A stretch of 42,372 bases of DNA, from the NCBI GenBank assembly GCA_045561235.1, contig JBJKYB010000003.1, positions 1-42,372 of the forward strand, given 5' to 3'. Of this stretch, positions 25,104 through 34,420 are shown one piece after another. Source of the DNA: GCA-2705445 sp002705445. GTDB taxonomy: Bacteria > Pseudomonadota > Gammaproteobacteria > Poriferisulfidales > GCA-002705445. The notes under the pieces are model-generated. The model saw only the letters and a program-made list of their open reading frames with translations. It searched no databases and was not told the origin of the DNA. Made by a program: the position numbers and the translations under genes. Each line of letters starts with the position of its first letter. Position 1 is the stretch's first letter.

Positions 25104-25835
25104 TTAACTTAAATTTTGTTCGTATTCAGCATTCGTATAAACGTTTTGAACATCATCAAGTTCTTCTATTGCATCTATAAATTTTTGAAACGATTCAGCA
25201 TCATCACCCTTTAATTCAATTTTAGTATCTGCATGCATCTCCAGTTCTGCGTTGTCAAATATAAAATCATTGTCTTTAAGAACTTTAGTAATATTCAAGT
25301 AATCAGCTTTATCTGTATGAATTTCAACATAATTTTCATCTTGAATTATATCTTCAGCATTACTTTCAATAGCAAGATCCATGATTTGTTCTGCTTTATC
25401 TGTATCTTGATATGAAATAACCCCAATTTTTTTAAATAAGTACGAGACAGATCCAGAACTTCCTAAATTTCCAGAAAATCTGGAGAATACATGTCTGACC
25501 TCTGCTACAGTTCGATTTTTATTATCCGTAACGCATTCTACAATGATTGCAACGCCCGCAGAACTATATCCTTCATAAGTTAGTTCTTCATAGCTAACTC
25601 CCTCTAAATTTCCAGTACCTCTATTTATGGCCTTTTCAACGGTTTCCTTATTCATATTACCAGAAAATGCTTTATCCAAAGCTAACCGTAAGCGTGGATT
25701 AGAATCAGCATCGCCACCACCTTCTCTTGCAGCAACAGTTATTTCTTTAATAAGTTTTGTAAATAGTTTTCCGCGCTTATTATCTTGTCTTTTTTTTCTG
25801 TGTTGTATATTTGCCCATTTACTATGTCCTGCCAT
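25104..25835 (-). CDS. yebC: YebC/PmpR-family protein (TACO1-like)
   Basis: 243 residues. The N-terminus MAGHSKWANIQHRKKRQDNK is the family signature, followed by GKLFTKLIKEI and EGGGDADSNPRLR. Three-domain YebC proteins act as translation factors at difficult (proline-rich) sequences and have also been described as DNA-binding regulators. The length matches the family. Its neighbours, nudB and aspS upstream, follow the usual gammaproteobacterial order. Confidence 0.95.
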   Translation of the reverse strand: MAGHSKWANIQHRKKRQDNKRGKLFTKLIKEITVAAREGGGDADSNPRLRLALDKAFSGNMNKETVEKAINRGTGNLEGVSYEELTYEGYSSAGVAIIVECVTDNKNRTVAEVRHVFSRFSGNLGSSGSVSYLFKKIGVISYQDTDKAEQIMDLAIESNAEDIIQDENYVEIHTDKADYLNITKVLKDNDFIFDNAELEMHADTKIELKGDDAESFQKFIDAIEELDDVQNVYTNAEYEQNLS

Positions 25836-25856
25836 ATTACCTCTTATATAAAAAAT

Positions 25857-26276
25857 TTAAATCAAATCAAATATAGCTTGTCTATTCGTATGAGAAAAAA
25901 CTTTTTCAGCGGCTTTAACTCTTGATAACCATTCATATTGTAAATGCTCACTTTTATCAATTACAATATCGATTTTTTCTTCAAGCTCTAATAAAAAAAC
26001 GTGCTCTGTATTATGCGTTACACCATCTTCATATTTATGTCTCCACATTTCATAAATTTCAAAAATATATTGCTTATTGCAATCAACGATTTTATCAGAG
26101 GTAAGACCTGTTTCTTCAAATACTTCCCTTTTGGCAGCATCAATAGGTTTTTCATTTTCGTTTAAACTTCCAGTGACAGATTGCCACATATCTTTATCAT
26201 TATTTTTCTTCAACAATAATATATCCTTATTTTTTGTATATATTATTACTAGAACTGATATTGGAATTTTTTTCAT
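25857..26276 (-). CDS. nudB: dihydroneopterin triphosphate diphosphatase (Nudix)
   Basis: 139 residues. The Nudix box is complete: GSLNENEKPIDAAKREVFEE followed by TGL (G-x5-E-x7-REUxEExGU). NudB removes pyrophosphate from dihydroneopterin triphosphate in folate synthesis. The position between aspS and yebC is the classic nudB location, which supports this over a generic Nudix call. It begins 4 bases after aspS ends. Confidence 0.88.
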   Translation of the reverse strand: MKKIPISVLVIIYTKNKDILLLKKNNDKDMWQSVTGSLNENEKPIDAAKREVFEETGLTSDKIVDCNKQYIFEIYEMWRHKYEDGVTHNTEHVFLLELEEKIDIVIDKSEHLQYEWLSRVKAAEKVFSHTNRQAIFDLI

Positions 26277-26280
26277 CTTC

Positions 26281-28047
26281 TTACTCTTTTTCTTTATTCT
26301 TTAAGCCGAGCTCTCTCATTTGATCTTTGCTGATACTTGCAGGTGCATTGGTTAATGAACATGACGCAGTTTGCGTTTTTGGAAATGCTATAACTTCTCT
26401 TATAGAATTTGATTTTGTAAGTAACATAATTATTCTATCTAAACCAAATGCAATTCCACCATGTGGAGGACACCCGTACTTCATTGAATTAATAAAGAAT
26501 CCAAATTGATTATTAATTTCTTCTTCAGTAAGTCCTAAAACTTTAAATACTTCATTTTGAATATCGATGTCATTAATTCTTATCGAGCCTCCACCAAGTT
26601 CAGTTCCATTAAGAACTAAATCATAAGATTTGGATAATAAGGAATTCGGCATTATATTAATATCTTTTATATTATCAAAAACTGGCATAGTGAATGGATG
26701 ATGCAAACATTTCCATTTTTTTGTTTCTTTATCATAATCAAACATTGGGAAATCAGTTATCCACACAAATTTCCAATCATCTTTTACAAGATCTTTATCT
26801 TCGGCAATTTTACATCTTAGAGATCCTAAGACATTATTTACAAGACCATCTGGACCGGCACTAAAAAAAATTATATCTCCATCCAAAGCTCCTAAATTTT
26901 TAAGAATTTTTTCAATAGTATGTTTATCTAAAAATTTTATAATTGGTGATTGGAGTCCACCTTCGATATCATTTACGTCATTACATTTTATATAAGCCAA
27001 TCCTTGAGAGCCCTTTGATATTGCCATATCAGTATAGTTATCTATATCTTTTCTTGATAATTTTGCAGCTGATGGTATACATAAAGCACTTACTTTTTGG
27101 CCATTTTCTGATGCAGGCTTTGAAAATACTTTAAAATCTGAATCCTTAACTATTTCACTAATATTTTTTATCTCGAAAGGAATTCTCATGTCAGGCCTAT
27201 CAGAACCAAATCTATCCATTGCATCATGGTATGAAATTTTTTGAATAGGTAAATCTATTTTTATTTGTAGTATTTCATTAAAAATTTTTTCGAATAAATT
27301 TTCTATCAAAGAAATTATTTCTGATTGACTCGTAAATGAAATTTCTAAGTCTAATTGAGTAAACTCTGGCTGTCTGTCAGCTCTTAAATCTTCATCTCGA
27401 AAGCATTTAGCAATTTGGTAATATTTTTCATAACCCGACATCATTAACATCTGCTTAAATAATTGGGGGGATTGTGGTAATGCATAAAATTCACCTTGAT
27501 TTACTCTGCTTGGAACTAAGTAATCTCTAGCTCCCTCAGGCGTGGCTTTAGTCAAGATTGGTGTTTCAATTTCTAAAAAATCAAGTTTTGATAGATAACT
27601 TCTTATAATATTAACAACATTATTTCGAGCAATTAGATTTTTTTGCATTTTCATACTTTTTAAATCATGTACTCGGTACTTCAACCTACTATCTTCATTT
27701 ACATCATCATCAAATTGAAAAGGAGGAGTTTCAGCTCTTGATAATAAGCTAATTGAAGAAGATACAATTTCTACTTTTCCAGAATTAATTTTTAAATTTT
27801 CTGAACCTTTTGGTCTTGATCTTGGCTTCCCAGTAACAGATATAATAAACTCACTTCTTATAGATTCCGCTAAACTAAATAAATTCTTATCATCAGGATT
27901 AACTATAATCTGAACTAAGCCTTTAATATCTCTCAAATCAATGAAAATTACACCTCCATGATCTCGAATTTTATTAACCCAGCCACAAACTTGAACTTCT
28001 GTATCAATCTTACTTTCATTAATTTCGTTGCAATAATATGTTCTCAT
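26281..28047 (-). CDS. aspS: aspartyl-tRNA synthetase (bacterial type)
   Basis: 588 residues from ATG 28047 (a TTG one codon upstream is unnecessary). Domains are an OB-fold anticodon-binding region (VCGWVNKIRDHGGVIFIDLR), a class II catalytic core with motif 2 FRDEDLRADRQPEFTQLD, an inserted GAD domain (about 285-420) and motif 3 GIAFGLDRIIMLL. It charges tRNA-Asp. The start overlaps the MOSC gene stop by one base (TGATG), indicating coupling. Confidence 0.97.
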   Translation of the reverse strand: MRTYYCNEINESKIDTEVQVCGWVNKIRDHGGVIFIDLRDIKGLVQIIVNPDDKNLFSLAESIRSEFIISVTGKPRSRPKGSENLKINSGKVEIVSSSISLLSRAETPPFQFDDDVNEDSRLKYRVHDLKSMKMQKNLIARNNVVNIIRSYLSKLDFLEIETPILTKATPEGARDYLVPSRVNQGEFYALPQSPQLFKQMLMMSGYEKYYQIAKCFRDEDLRADRQPEFTQLDLEISFTSQSEIISLIENLFEKIFNEILQIKIDLPIQKISYHDAMDRFGSDRPDMRIPFEIKNISEIVKDSDFKVFSKPASENGQKVSALCIPSAAKLSRKDIDNYTDMAISKGSQGLAYIKCNDVNDIEGGLQSPIIKFLDKHTIEKILKNLGALDGDIIFFSAGPDGLVNNVLGSLRCKIAEDKDLVKDDWKFVWITDFPMFDYDKETKKWKCLHHPFTMPVFDNIKDINIMPNSLLSKSYDLVLNGTELGGGSIRINDIDIQNEVFKVLGLTEEEINNQFGFFINSMKYGCPPHGGIAFGLDRIIMLLTKSNSIREVIAFPKTQTASCSLTNAPASISKDQMRELGLKNKEKE

Positions 28048-28526
28048 CAACTAATATCCAATTCAATTTTATCACTAATTTTTATTTTACCTGATTGTTC
28101 TACAGCAGCTGTTATACCACCCATACCTTGCATTGCATCAAGCATTTTCTTGCCAAGTATGTTTTCAATTTTTTTACAAGGTTTGCAGTCCCCTGTGCCA
28201 AGAAATTTTGCCTCACCAATTGTAAATAGTTTTCCCTTAAGGTTATGAATATTATAATTTGAGATTAACAAATTTCTTTTAAAATAATATTGAATATTAT
28301 TTATTTTATCTTGGTCATCTTCTTGTGCTAGCGACAAGATAACAGAGATATGTTCTTTTTGCATCAATGTCACTTGTCTTTTTTTTGATTTCTTTAAGGT
28401 TATTTTATCTCCGTCTAGCCCTTTCCCCTTTATCGCAATCACTGAATCAAGGCTTTTTATGTCGCCTTGATCTTCTCTTACACCTATCCATTCTAGTCTA
28501 CCGCTTACATAATTATTTGTTTTCAT
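28047..28526 (-). CDS. MOSC domain protein
   Basis: 159 residues, a single MOSC domain. An N-terminal strand (GRLEWIGVR) leads to KGLDGD and the VTLMQKEHI region. The C-terminal motif GTGDCKPCKKIE contains the conserved MOSC cysteine, with a second Cys three residues later. MOSC domains bind molybdopterin-sulfur species and occur in Moco sulfurases and in YiiM/YuaD-type detoxification reductases. It lies between serS and aspS with minimal spacing. With two molybdoenzymes in the window, a Moco-related role is plausible but unproven. Confidence 0.82.
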   Translation of the reverse strand: MKTNNYVSGRLEWIGVREDQGDIKSLDSVIAIKGKGLDGDKITLKKSKKRQVTLMQKEHISVILSLAQEDDQDKINNIQYYFKRNLLISNYNIHNLKGKLFTIGEAKFLGTGDCKPCKKIENILGKKMLDAMQGMGGITAAVEQSGKIKISDKIELDIS

Positions 28527-28528
28527 TA

Positions 28529-29818
28529 TTAATATCTTTTAATTAGCTTCATATTATTCATATAGGGTCTTAAAATATCAGGTATTTCAATATCCCCATC
28601 TTTATTTTGATAATTTTCAATTATAGCAGCAAGCGTTCTGCCAACTGCTAAACCAGAACCATTTAAAGTATGTATAAATTGCTTCTTTTTTGAAGACTTA
28701 TCTTTATATTTTGAGTTAAGCCTTCTTGCCTGAAAATCTCCAAAGTTACTACACGACGAAATCTCTCTATATGAATTTTGTGAGGGCATCCAAACTTCAA
28801 GGTCATATGTAATATATGATGAAAAGCCTGTGTCTCCAGAGCATAATAAAACTTTTCTATATGGGAGATCTAAAAGTTGTAGAATTTTTTCAGCGCAATT
28901 CAATAATGAATCTAATGCTTCATCAGACTTACTAGGCATAACAGCATTAACAAGCTCAACTTTTTCAAACTGATGTTGTCTAATTAATCCTTTTGTATCT
29001 TTTCCATATGAGCCAGCCTCTGACCTGAAACAATACGATAAAGATGTATATTTTGTGGGAAGTTCATCTTCATCAAAAATCTTATTTTGAAAAATATTTG
29101 TTAGGGGCACCTCTGCTGTGGGTATTAAAAAGAAATTTTTTTTATTTTTTAATTCAAAAAGATCATCTTTGAATTTTGGCAACTGGCCTGTTCCTAACAA
29201 CGAATCAGAATTAACAATTAAAGGCACGTTTACTTCAGTATAACCATGATTATTTATATGCTCATCAATCATAAAAGACCCTAATGCTCTATGAAGTTGG
29301 GCAAAACTTCCAAACAATAAGCTAAATCGTGAACTTGACATTTTTACTGCTATATCCTGATCATAAAGATTAAGAAGTTTTCCAATTTCACTATGATCAA
29401 CAAAAGTGTTTTTTGTCATTTTCTCTAGATTTTCATCGTTAGAATACTTAATTATTTTATTATCTATGTCTGATTTACCATGAGGAACTGATTTATGTAA
29501 AATATTTGGAATATTTAATAAAAAGTCATTGTATTCATCTTCTGCTTTTATAAGTAAAGATTGTTTTTCTTTTAATTCAAGATTTATTTGTTCAACGCTC
29601 TCGGTTTGTAATGTTGTTTCTTCACCTTTAGACTTAAGAATACCTATCTCTTTAGATATAGTATTTTTTTTATTTTGAAGACTTTCTGTATCAGCAATTA
29701 TATTTTTTCGATTATTATCAATAGATTCAAATTTTTTTTTATCAATCATAAAATTTCGTTTATTTAATATACTATTAATTTCATCAAAATTTTCTCTTAT
29801 TTTTTTTGGATCTAACAT
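28529..29818 (-). CDS. serS: seryl-tRNA synthetase
   Basis: 429 residues. The N-terminal long coiled-coil arm (about 30-105, rich in Lys/Glu/Gln) binds the tRNA-Ser long arm. A class II core follows with ALGSFMIDEH, motif 2 SYCFRSEAGSYGKDTKGLIR and HQFEKVE, and motif 3 LNGSGLAVGRTLAAIIENYQ. The length is standard. It starts one base after crcB ends and is followed by the MOSC gene. Confidence 0.97.
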   Translation of the reverse strand: MLDPKKIRENFDEINSILNKRNFMIDKKKFESIDNNRKNIIADTESLQNKKNTISKEIGILKSKGEETTLQTESVEQINLELKEKQSLLIKAEDEYNDFLLNIPNILHKSVPHGKSDIDNKIIKYSNDENLEKMTKNTFVDHSEIGKLLNLYDQDIAVKMSSSRFSLLFGSFAQLHRALGSFMIDEHINNHGYTEVNVPLIVNSDSLLGTGQLPKFKDDLFELKNKKNFFLIPTAEVPLTNIFQNKIFDEDELPTKYTSLSYCFRSEAGSYGKDTKGLIRQHQFEKVELVNAVMPSKSDEALDSLLNCAEKILQLLDLPYRKVLLCSGDTGFSSYITYDLEVWMPSQNSYREISSCSNFGDFQARRLNSKYKDKSSKKKQFIHTLNGSGLAVGRTLAAIIENYQNKDGDIEIPDILRPYMNNMKLIKRY

Positions 29819-29819
29819 A

Positions 29820-30191
29820 TTATTTTCCTATCAAATATCCAGCAAAGCAGAATAATATAGATAATATTAAAGATAACAAACAATATAAAAATAATTTTAA
29901 GTACATTTGATTCTGAATAAATAACACTGATTCCCATGCGAAGGTTGAAAATGTTGTAAATGAAGCAAGAAAACCAGTAAACACAAATGTTTTAACACTC
30001 GTTGATATTAAAATGTTATTCTCAATTAAACCCATAAATACCCCAAATACAAAAGATCCTATTATGTTAACGAGAAGAATAGCAAAAGGTATATCAAAAA
30101 AGATGAAGTGCTTTAAAGTACTATTAGAAAGATAATATCTTGCTATAGATCCAAACGCGCCACCTAATGCAACTGCTGCTAAATTAAACAT
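29820..30191 (-). CDS. crcB: fluoride ion channel CrcB (Fluc)
   Basis: 123 residues, four transmembrane helices. The family signature GGAFGSIARYYLS opens the protein, and the pore region has NIIGSFVFGVFMG and GFLASFTTFSTFAWES (the phenylalanine and threonine-rich track). A dimeric channel that exports fluoride. No fluoride riboswitch could be identified in the tiny upstream space, and expression is probably from the lolA-crcB-serS train. Confidence 0.94.
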   Translation of the reverse strand: MFNLAAVALGGAFGSIARYYLSNSTLKHFIFFDIPFAILLVNIIGSFVFGVFMGLIENNILISTSVKTFVFTGFLASFTTFSTFAWESVLFIQNQMYLKLFLYCLLSLILSILFCFAGYLIGK

Positions 30192-30194
30192 ATT

Positions 30195-30476
30195 TTATTC
30201 TGGTTTCCATATTCCAAATGCATCTTGAGATGGTTGTGGTGAAGTATTTCCTGAATTGCTTCTCAAATCATCTGATACGTACCTAATAAACGATGATAAC
30301 TCGTTTATAACCTCACTTCTTTGCTCATCGGTAAAGTTCTCTTTCGCAACTATAAAACCAATAATTGCGGCTAAATACTGACTTGATACCATCTGATCAG
30401 ATGCAGAAGCATCATGTTTTTGCAGTACATCTATAACACTGTTAACTATTTCTGTAGACAAGCTTAACTCAGCCAT
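30195..30476 (-). CDS. hypothetical protein, 93 aa
   Basis: Not recognised. ATG 30476 is chosen because AAGGAG lies 6 bases upstream; an extended start would run into lolA. The 93-residue soluble protein is mostly helical, with SVIDVLQKHDASASDQMVSS, then YLAAIIGFIVAKENFTDEQR and a tail of Ser, Pro and Gln ending in FGIWKPE. It has no Cys, signal peptide or membrane segment. Its position between lolA and crcB, in the same transcript, and its strong ribosome site indicate a real gene. The function is unknown. Confidence 0.75.
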   Translation of the reverse strand: MAELSLSTEIVNSVIDVLQKHDASASDQMVSSQYLAAIIGFIVAKENFTDEQRSEVINELSSFIRYVSDDLRSNSGNTSPQPSQDAFGIWKPE

Positions 30477-30489
30477 ATTAACTCCTTGT

Positions 30490-31122
30490 TTATTTATCAA
30501 CTATTACATCAAAATTTTTCGGTATATCAATTTTAAATAATGAATCCACTACACTTACATTATTTTTAAAATCCTTGAATTTCATTATAACACTTTGTTC
30601 GAAATCATTCATAAAACTAATTTCTTTAATTCTATTATTATTAATTACTAATAAAAATATATTATCCTCAATATCTGATTTTAAAGGAATAAATTTTATA
30701 TAATAATCATTCCCCTTAATATAAGATTTTAGGGTAAATTTTTCCTTAATTAATACTTCATTTGTCATTATGTCAATAATATTTTCTTTGAAAGTATTTT
30801 TATAGCTTTGAATTATTACTTGTTCAAGTTCTTCGTCATAAGTAGTAATAAATTGCCCGTCCGAAACAAATTTTATTTTACTTGGATTTTCATACTCAAG
30901 AATATATTTTGCTTTTTTCTTGTATATTAAGTTTCCGTTACTTTCAGATAATAAAGATCCGTCATTTTGATATGTATTTTGTTTAAATGATGCAGAAAAC
31001 GAATTTAAACTTTTTATAAAAGAAAAATAATTAAAATCAGTAGAAGAATGTGAATTGCAATTGAAAATTAAAAAAAATAAAGTAAAAAAAATAAATATAA
31101 AATTATTATTTTTTGAGAACAT
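30490..31122 (-). CDS. lolA: outer-membrane lipoprotein carrier protein LolA
   Basis: About 210 residues. A signal peptide (SKNNNFIFIFFTLFFLIFNC region, cleaved near NSHSS) precedes the LolA half-barrel. SLNSFSASFKQNTY is followed by LSESNGNLIYKKKAKYILEY, the typical hydrophobic-cavity pattern, and FVSDGQFITTYDEELEQVII. LolA carries lipoproteins such as Pal across the periplasm to LolB. ATG 31122 is favoured; an ATG at 31134 also exists. The start lies inside the ftsK 3' end, and ftsK-lolA order is conserved in gammaproteobacteria. Confidence 0.88.
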   Translation of the reverse strand: MFSKNNNFIFIFFTLFFLIFNCNSHSSTDFNYFSFIKSLNSFSASFKQNTYQNDGSLLSESNGNLIYKKKAKYILEYENPSKIKFVSDGQFITTYDEELEQVIIQSYKNTFKENIIDIMTNEVLIKEKFTLKSYIKGNDYYIKFIPLKSDIEDNIFLLVINNNRIKEISFMNDFEQSVIMKFKDFKNNVSVVDSLFKIDIPKNFDVIVDK

Positions 31123-33310
31123 TTCTTGTCCCATTTTTTTGTATTGCTGTTACTATATTCATCTCTTCCATTTTTTCAATCATTCGGGCTGCTCTGTTAT
31201 AACCAATTTTTAGACGTCTTTGTAAGTAAGATATTGAAGCTTTGTCACTTTCAATCACAATTTGTACTGCTTCTTTGTAAAGTTCATCATCGTCGTCGTC
31301 ATCTCCATCCTTGTAGATTGATTTTAAATCATTACCATCATTTTCTAATATTTCATCTAAGTATTTATTCTCTACACCCTCTTTTAAATAATTTATTACA
31401 TCCTTAACTTCTTTATCTGATACAAATGCACCATGAATTCTCTCTGGTATCATTTTTCCACTTTCTAGATATAACATGTCTCCATTGCCAAGAAGGTTTT
31501 CTGCGCCAGATTGATCTAGTATCACTCTAGAATCTGTTTTTGATGATACTTGAAAAGCAATTCTGGAAGGAATATTTGCTTTTACTAATCCTGTTATTAC
31601 ATCTACGGATGGCCTTTGGGTAGCAAGTATTAAGTGTATCCCCGCAGCTCTAGCCTTTTGTGCTAATCTTGCAATTAATTCTTCTATTCTTTTCCCAACT
31701 ACAAAAAATAAGTCTGCAAATTCGTCTATAACTATAACTATTTGAGGAAGATACTCTTCATCAATAACTTTATCTTTTTTAATTTTGGAATTATAGCCAT
31801 CAATATTTCTTACGCTATATTTTGCTAACAGCTTATACCTTCTCTCCATTTCTTTTACACTCCAAACCAATGCATTAGCTGCCAAATTCATATCAGTAAC
31901 GACTGGTGTTAAAAGATGCGGGATGCCATCATAAATACCTAGCTCTAGCATTTTTGGGTCTATCATAATCATTCTTACTTGCTCAGGACTTGATTTGTAT
32001 AATAAGCTCATGATCATTGAATTAATTGCAACTGATTTTCCTGATCCTGTTGTTCCAGCAACTAAAAGATGAGGCATTTTAGATAAATCTGTCATAACCG
32101 GAGCTCCAGATATATCTTTTCCCAGCCCAATAGTAAGGTTAGAAGAAAAATTTTCAAAAGCTGAAGATTTAAGAATTTCAGATAGTCTTACAATTTGCTT
32201 ATTCTCATTTGGTATTTCAATACCAATAACATTTTTGCCTGGGATGACTTCAACAACTCTAACGTTGGTTACTGATAAAGCTCTTGCAAGATCTTTGGAT
32301 AAATTTGTAATTTTTCCAGCTTTTACTCCAGCCTCAGGCTCAAGTTCAAACATGGTAATTACAGGACCTTGTTGAACAGCAACGACACTAGCTTTCACGC
32401 CATAGTCTTCAAGTTTGATCTCAACTAGTTTTGAAAGAGTTTTTAGCGTTTCTTCAGAATATGAAGAGAATTCTTCCTGAGGATCATTAAGTAAATCTAA
32501 AGGCGGAATTTTTGAAGAGCTTTTATTTTCAAATAAAGGTATTTGCTTTTCTTTCTCAATTCGATCTGAAAAATTTGTAACTTTTACTTCTGGCTCTATT
32601 TTAATATCATCAACTTTATTTAGCTTTTCTAATTTTCTTTTAAAATCTAAGTCTTTTTTTAAATTTTTCGCATCCTCATCTTTTAAAAAAGTGGTTGGTA
32701 TTTTTTTCATAATACTAAAAATATTCGATACGATTTCAATAGTGTATTTTCCAGTAATTTCAAAAATATATACCCAAGATAATTTTAACCAAAAAGTAAT
32801 TCCAATTATCAAAAATGTAATTAAAATTATTGTCGACCCAATAATATTAAAATTATCTACTAGCATAGATGCCGTTACATCACCAATAAGACCACCAGAG
32901 CCACTCTCTAAGTTATTTATTGAATGAATACTTAGTAACGAACATAGTGAAACTATAAAAAAAATATATCCAAGATACCTAACTGTTCCTGACTCATATG
33001 TTCTTTCTTTAACTTTGTTATATGTGACAATAGCAATAAATACTAACAATAGTGGAATCATAAATGCTGCTTTACCAAAGAGAAAATACAAAGTTTCACT
33101 TAAGTGAGAACCAAATATTCCTCCTAAATTCTGAACCTCTGTTGACGATGAATTCATCCAGCTTTTATCATTTTCATGATAAGTTGTTAGAGTTAAATAA
33201 ATATAAGATGTGACAGAAAATAAAAATAAAAGTATGGCTTCTCTTAAAGGTTGAGATAAAAATTTTTTCGTAGGCAAGTTATTAGATTTTTTTTTATTAC
33301 TATTTTTCAA
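31106..33310 (-). CDS. ftsK: DNA translocase FtsK (short form)
   Basis: 734 residues, much shorter than E. coli FtsK (1329) because the linker is short. N-terminal membrane domain with four helices (about 25-175), then a roughly 90-residue charged linker. The motor has Walker A GTTGSGKS, Walker B IVIVIDEFADLFFV and LATQRPSVDVITGLVKANIP. The C-terminal gamma winged helix (YLQRRLKIGYNRAARMIEKM) reads KOPS-type sequences and activates XerCD. The start is a TTG at 33310. The 166-base spacer to trxB holds AT-rich promoter-like sequence for both directions but no clear consensus. Confidence 0.95.
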   Translation of the reverse strand: MKNSNKKKSNNLPTKKFLSQPLREAILLFLFSVTSYIYLTLTTYHENDKSWMNSSSTEVQNLGGIFGSHLSETLYFLFGKAAFMIPLLLVFIAIVTYNKVKERTYESGTVRYLGYIFFIVSLCSLLSIHSINNLESGSGGLIGDVTASMLVDNFNIIGSTIILITFLIIGITFWLKLSWVYIFEITGKYTIEIVSNIFSIMKKIPTTFLKDEDAKNLKKDLDFKRKLEKLNKVDDIKIEPEVKVTNFSDRIEKEKQIPLFENKSSSKIPPLDLLNDPQEEFSSYSEETLKTLSKLVEIKLEDYGVKASVVAVQQGPVITMFELEPEAGVKAGKITNLSKDLARALSVTNVRVVEVIPGKNVIGIEIPNENKQIVRLSEILKSSAFENFSSNLTIGLGKDISGAPVMTDLSKMPHLLVAGTTGSGKSVAINSMIMSLLYKSSPEQVRMIMIDPKMLELGIYDGIPHLLTPVVTDMNLAANALVWSVKEMERRYKLLAKYSVRNIDGYNSKIKKDKVIDEEYLPQIVIVIDEFADLFFVVGKRIEELIARLAQKARAAGIHLILATQRPSVDVITGLVKANIPSRIAFQVSSKTDSRVILDQSGAENLLGNGDMLYLESGKMIPERIHGAFVSDKEVKDVINYLKEGVENKYLDEILENDGNDLKSIYKDGDDDDDDELYKEAVQIVIESDKASISYLQRRLKIGYNRAARMIEKMEEMNIVTAIQKNGTRNVLKK

Positions 33311-33476
33311 TTAATTGCATCCCAATGGTAAAAAATCTCAACTAAGTCTATTCAAAAACAAAAAAAAGTGAAATTAGCTTTATAAATCTTCCTTTTTTTT
33401 CATGATTATACTATATTTAGCATAAATATTAACTTAATAGATTCTATCTATATTACTTAAATTATAAGGAAATAAA

Positions 33477-34418
33477 TTGAATAACAATAATCATTCAAAA
33501 CTAATAATATTGGGTTCTGGGCCAGCTGGCTATACCGCTGCCGTGTATGCTGCTAGAGCTAATCTTAATCCAACTTTGATTACTGGTCTTGAGAAAGGCG
33601 GGCAATTAATGACAACAACTGATGTAGATAATTGGCCTGGGGATCATGATGGTCTTCAAGGTCCTGACCTAATGGCAAGGATGGAAAAGCATGCTCTTAA
33701 ATACGGCGTTAATATAATATTTGACCAAATAAACGAGGTTAATTTTAAAGATAAACCTTTAATTCTTAAAGGTGATGACGCTGAGTATTCTACAGACGCA
33801 TTAATAATCACTACAGGAGCTAGCGCGATGTATCTAGGGCTTGAAAGTGAAAAAGAATTTTTGGGTAAAGGAGTTTCAGCATGCGCAACTTGTGATGGCT
33901 TCTTTTATAAAAATAAAAAAGTTCTTGTTGTTGGTGGAGGCAATACTGCAGTTGAGGAAGCTCTTTATTTATCAAATATAGCATCGTCGGTAACTTTAAT
34001 TCACAGAAGAGATAGTTTAAGGGCTGAAAAAATTCTACAAGACAAATTATTTAAAAAAGAAAATATTGAAATTATGTGGGATTCAGAGTTAGCCGAAATT
34101 AAAGGTGATAATATGGGTGTAACTTCTGCTGTTATAAAATCAAAAAAAGATTCGAGTGAACAAGATATTGTTTTTGATGGTGTTTTCATTGCGATTGGGC
34201 ATAAACCAAATACAGATATATTTGCTGGTCAGTTAGATATGGATGAAGGTTATATTATTGTTAAAAATGATTCTGGTTATGCAACTCAATCAAACGTACC
34301 AGGTGTTTTTGCTGCAGGTGATGTGACAGATAAAATATATAGGCAGGCTATCACATCTGCAGGCTCGGGTTGCATGGCAGCACTAGATGCAGAAAAATTT
34401 ATTGATTCTTTGGAATAA
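33477..34418 (+). CDS. trxB: thioredoxin-disulfide reductase
   Basis: 313 residues. It reduces thioredoxin with NADPH. FAD-binding GSGPAGYTAAVYAARA lies near the N-terminus, and the redox-active disulfide is CATCDGFF (about residues 138-145). NADPH-binding GGGNTAVEEALYL and the FAD-contacting GVFAAGDVTD follow. The start codon is TTG at 33477 with AAGGA 7 bases upstream. It is divergent from ftsK, a common arrangement in gammaproteobacteria, and converges on the DUF4340-like gene with a 2-base gap. Confidence 0.97.
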   Translation: MNNNNHSKLIILGSGPAGYTAAVYAARANLNPTLITGLEKGGQLMTTTDVDNWPGDHDGLQGPDLMARMEKHALKYGVNIIFDQINEVNFKDKPLILKGDDAEYSTDALIITTGASAMYLGLESEKEFLGKGVSACATCDGFFYKNKKVLVVGGGNTAVEEALYLSNIASSVTLIHRRDSLRAEKILQDKLFKKENIEIMWDSELAEIKGDNMGVTSAVIKSKKDSSEQDIVFDGVFIAIGHKPNTDIFAGQLDMDEGYIIVKNDSGYATQSNVPGVFAAGDVTDKIYRQAITSAGSGCMAALDAEKFIDSLE

Positions 34419-34420
34419 AA

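Noticed and set aside
31106..33310. Truncated FtsK
   Set aside because: Membrane domain, full motor and gamma domain are all present; only the linker is short, as in many bacteria.
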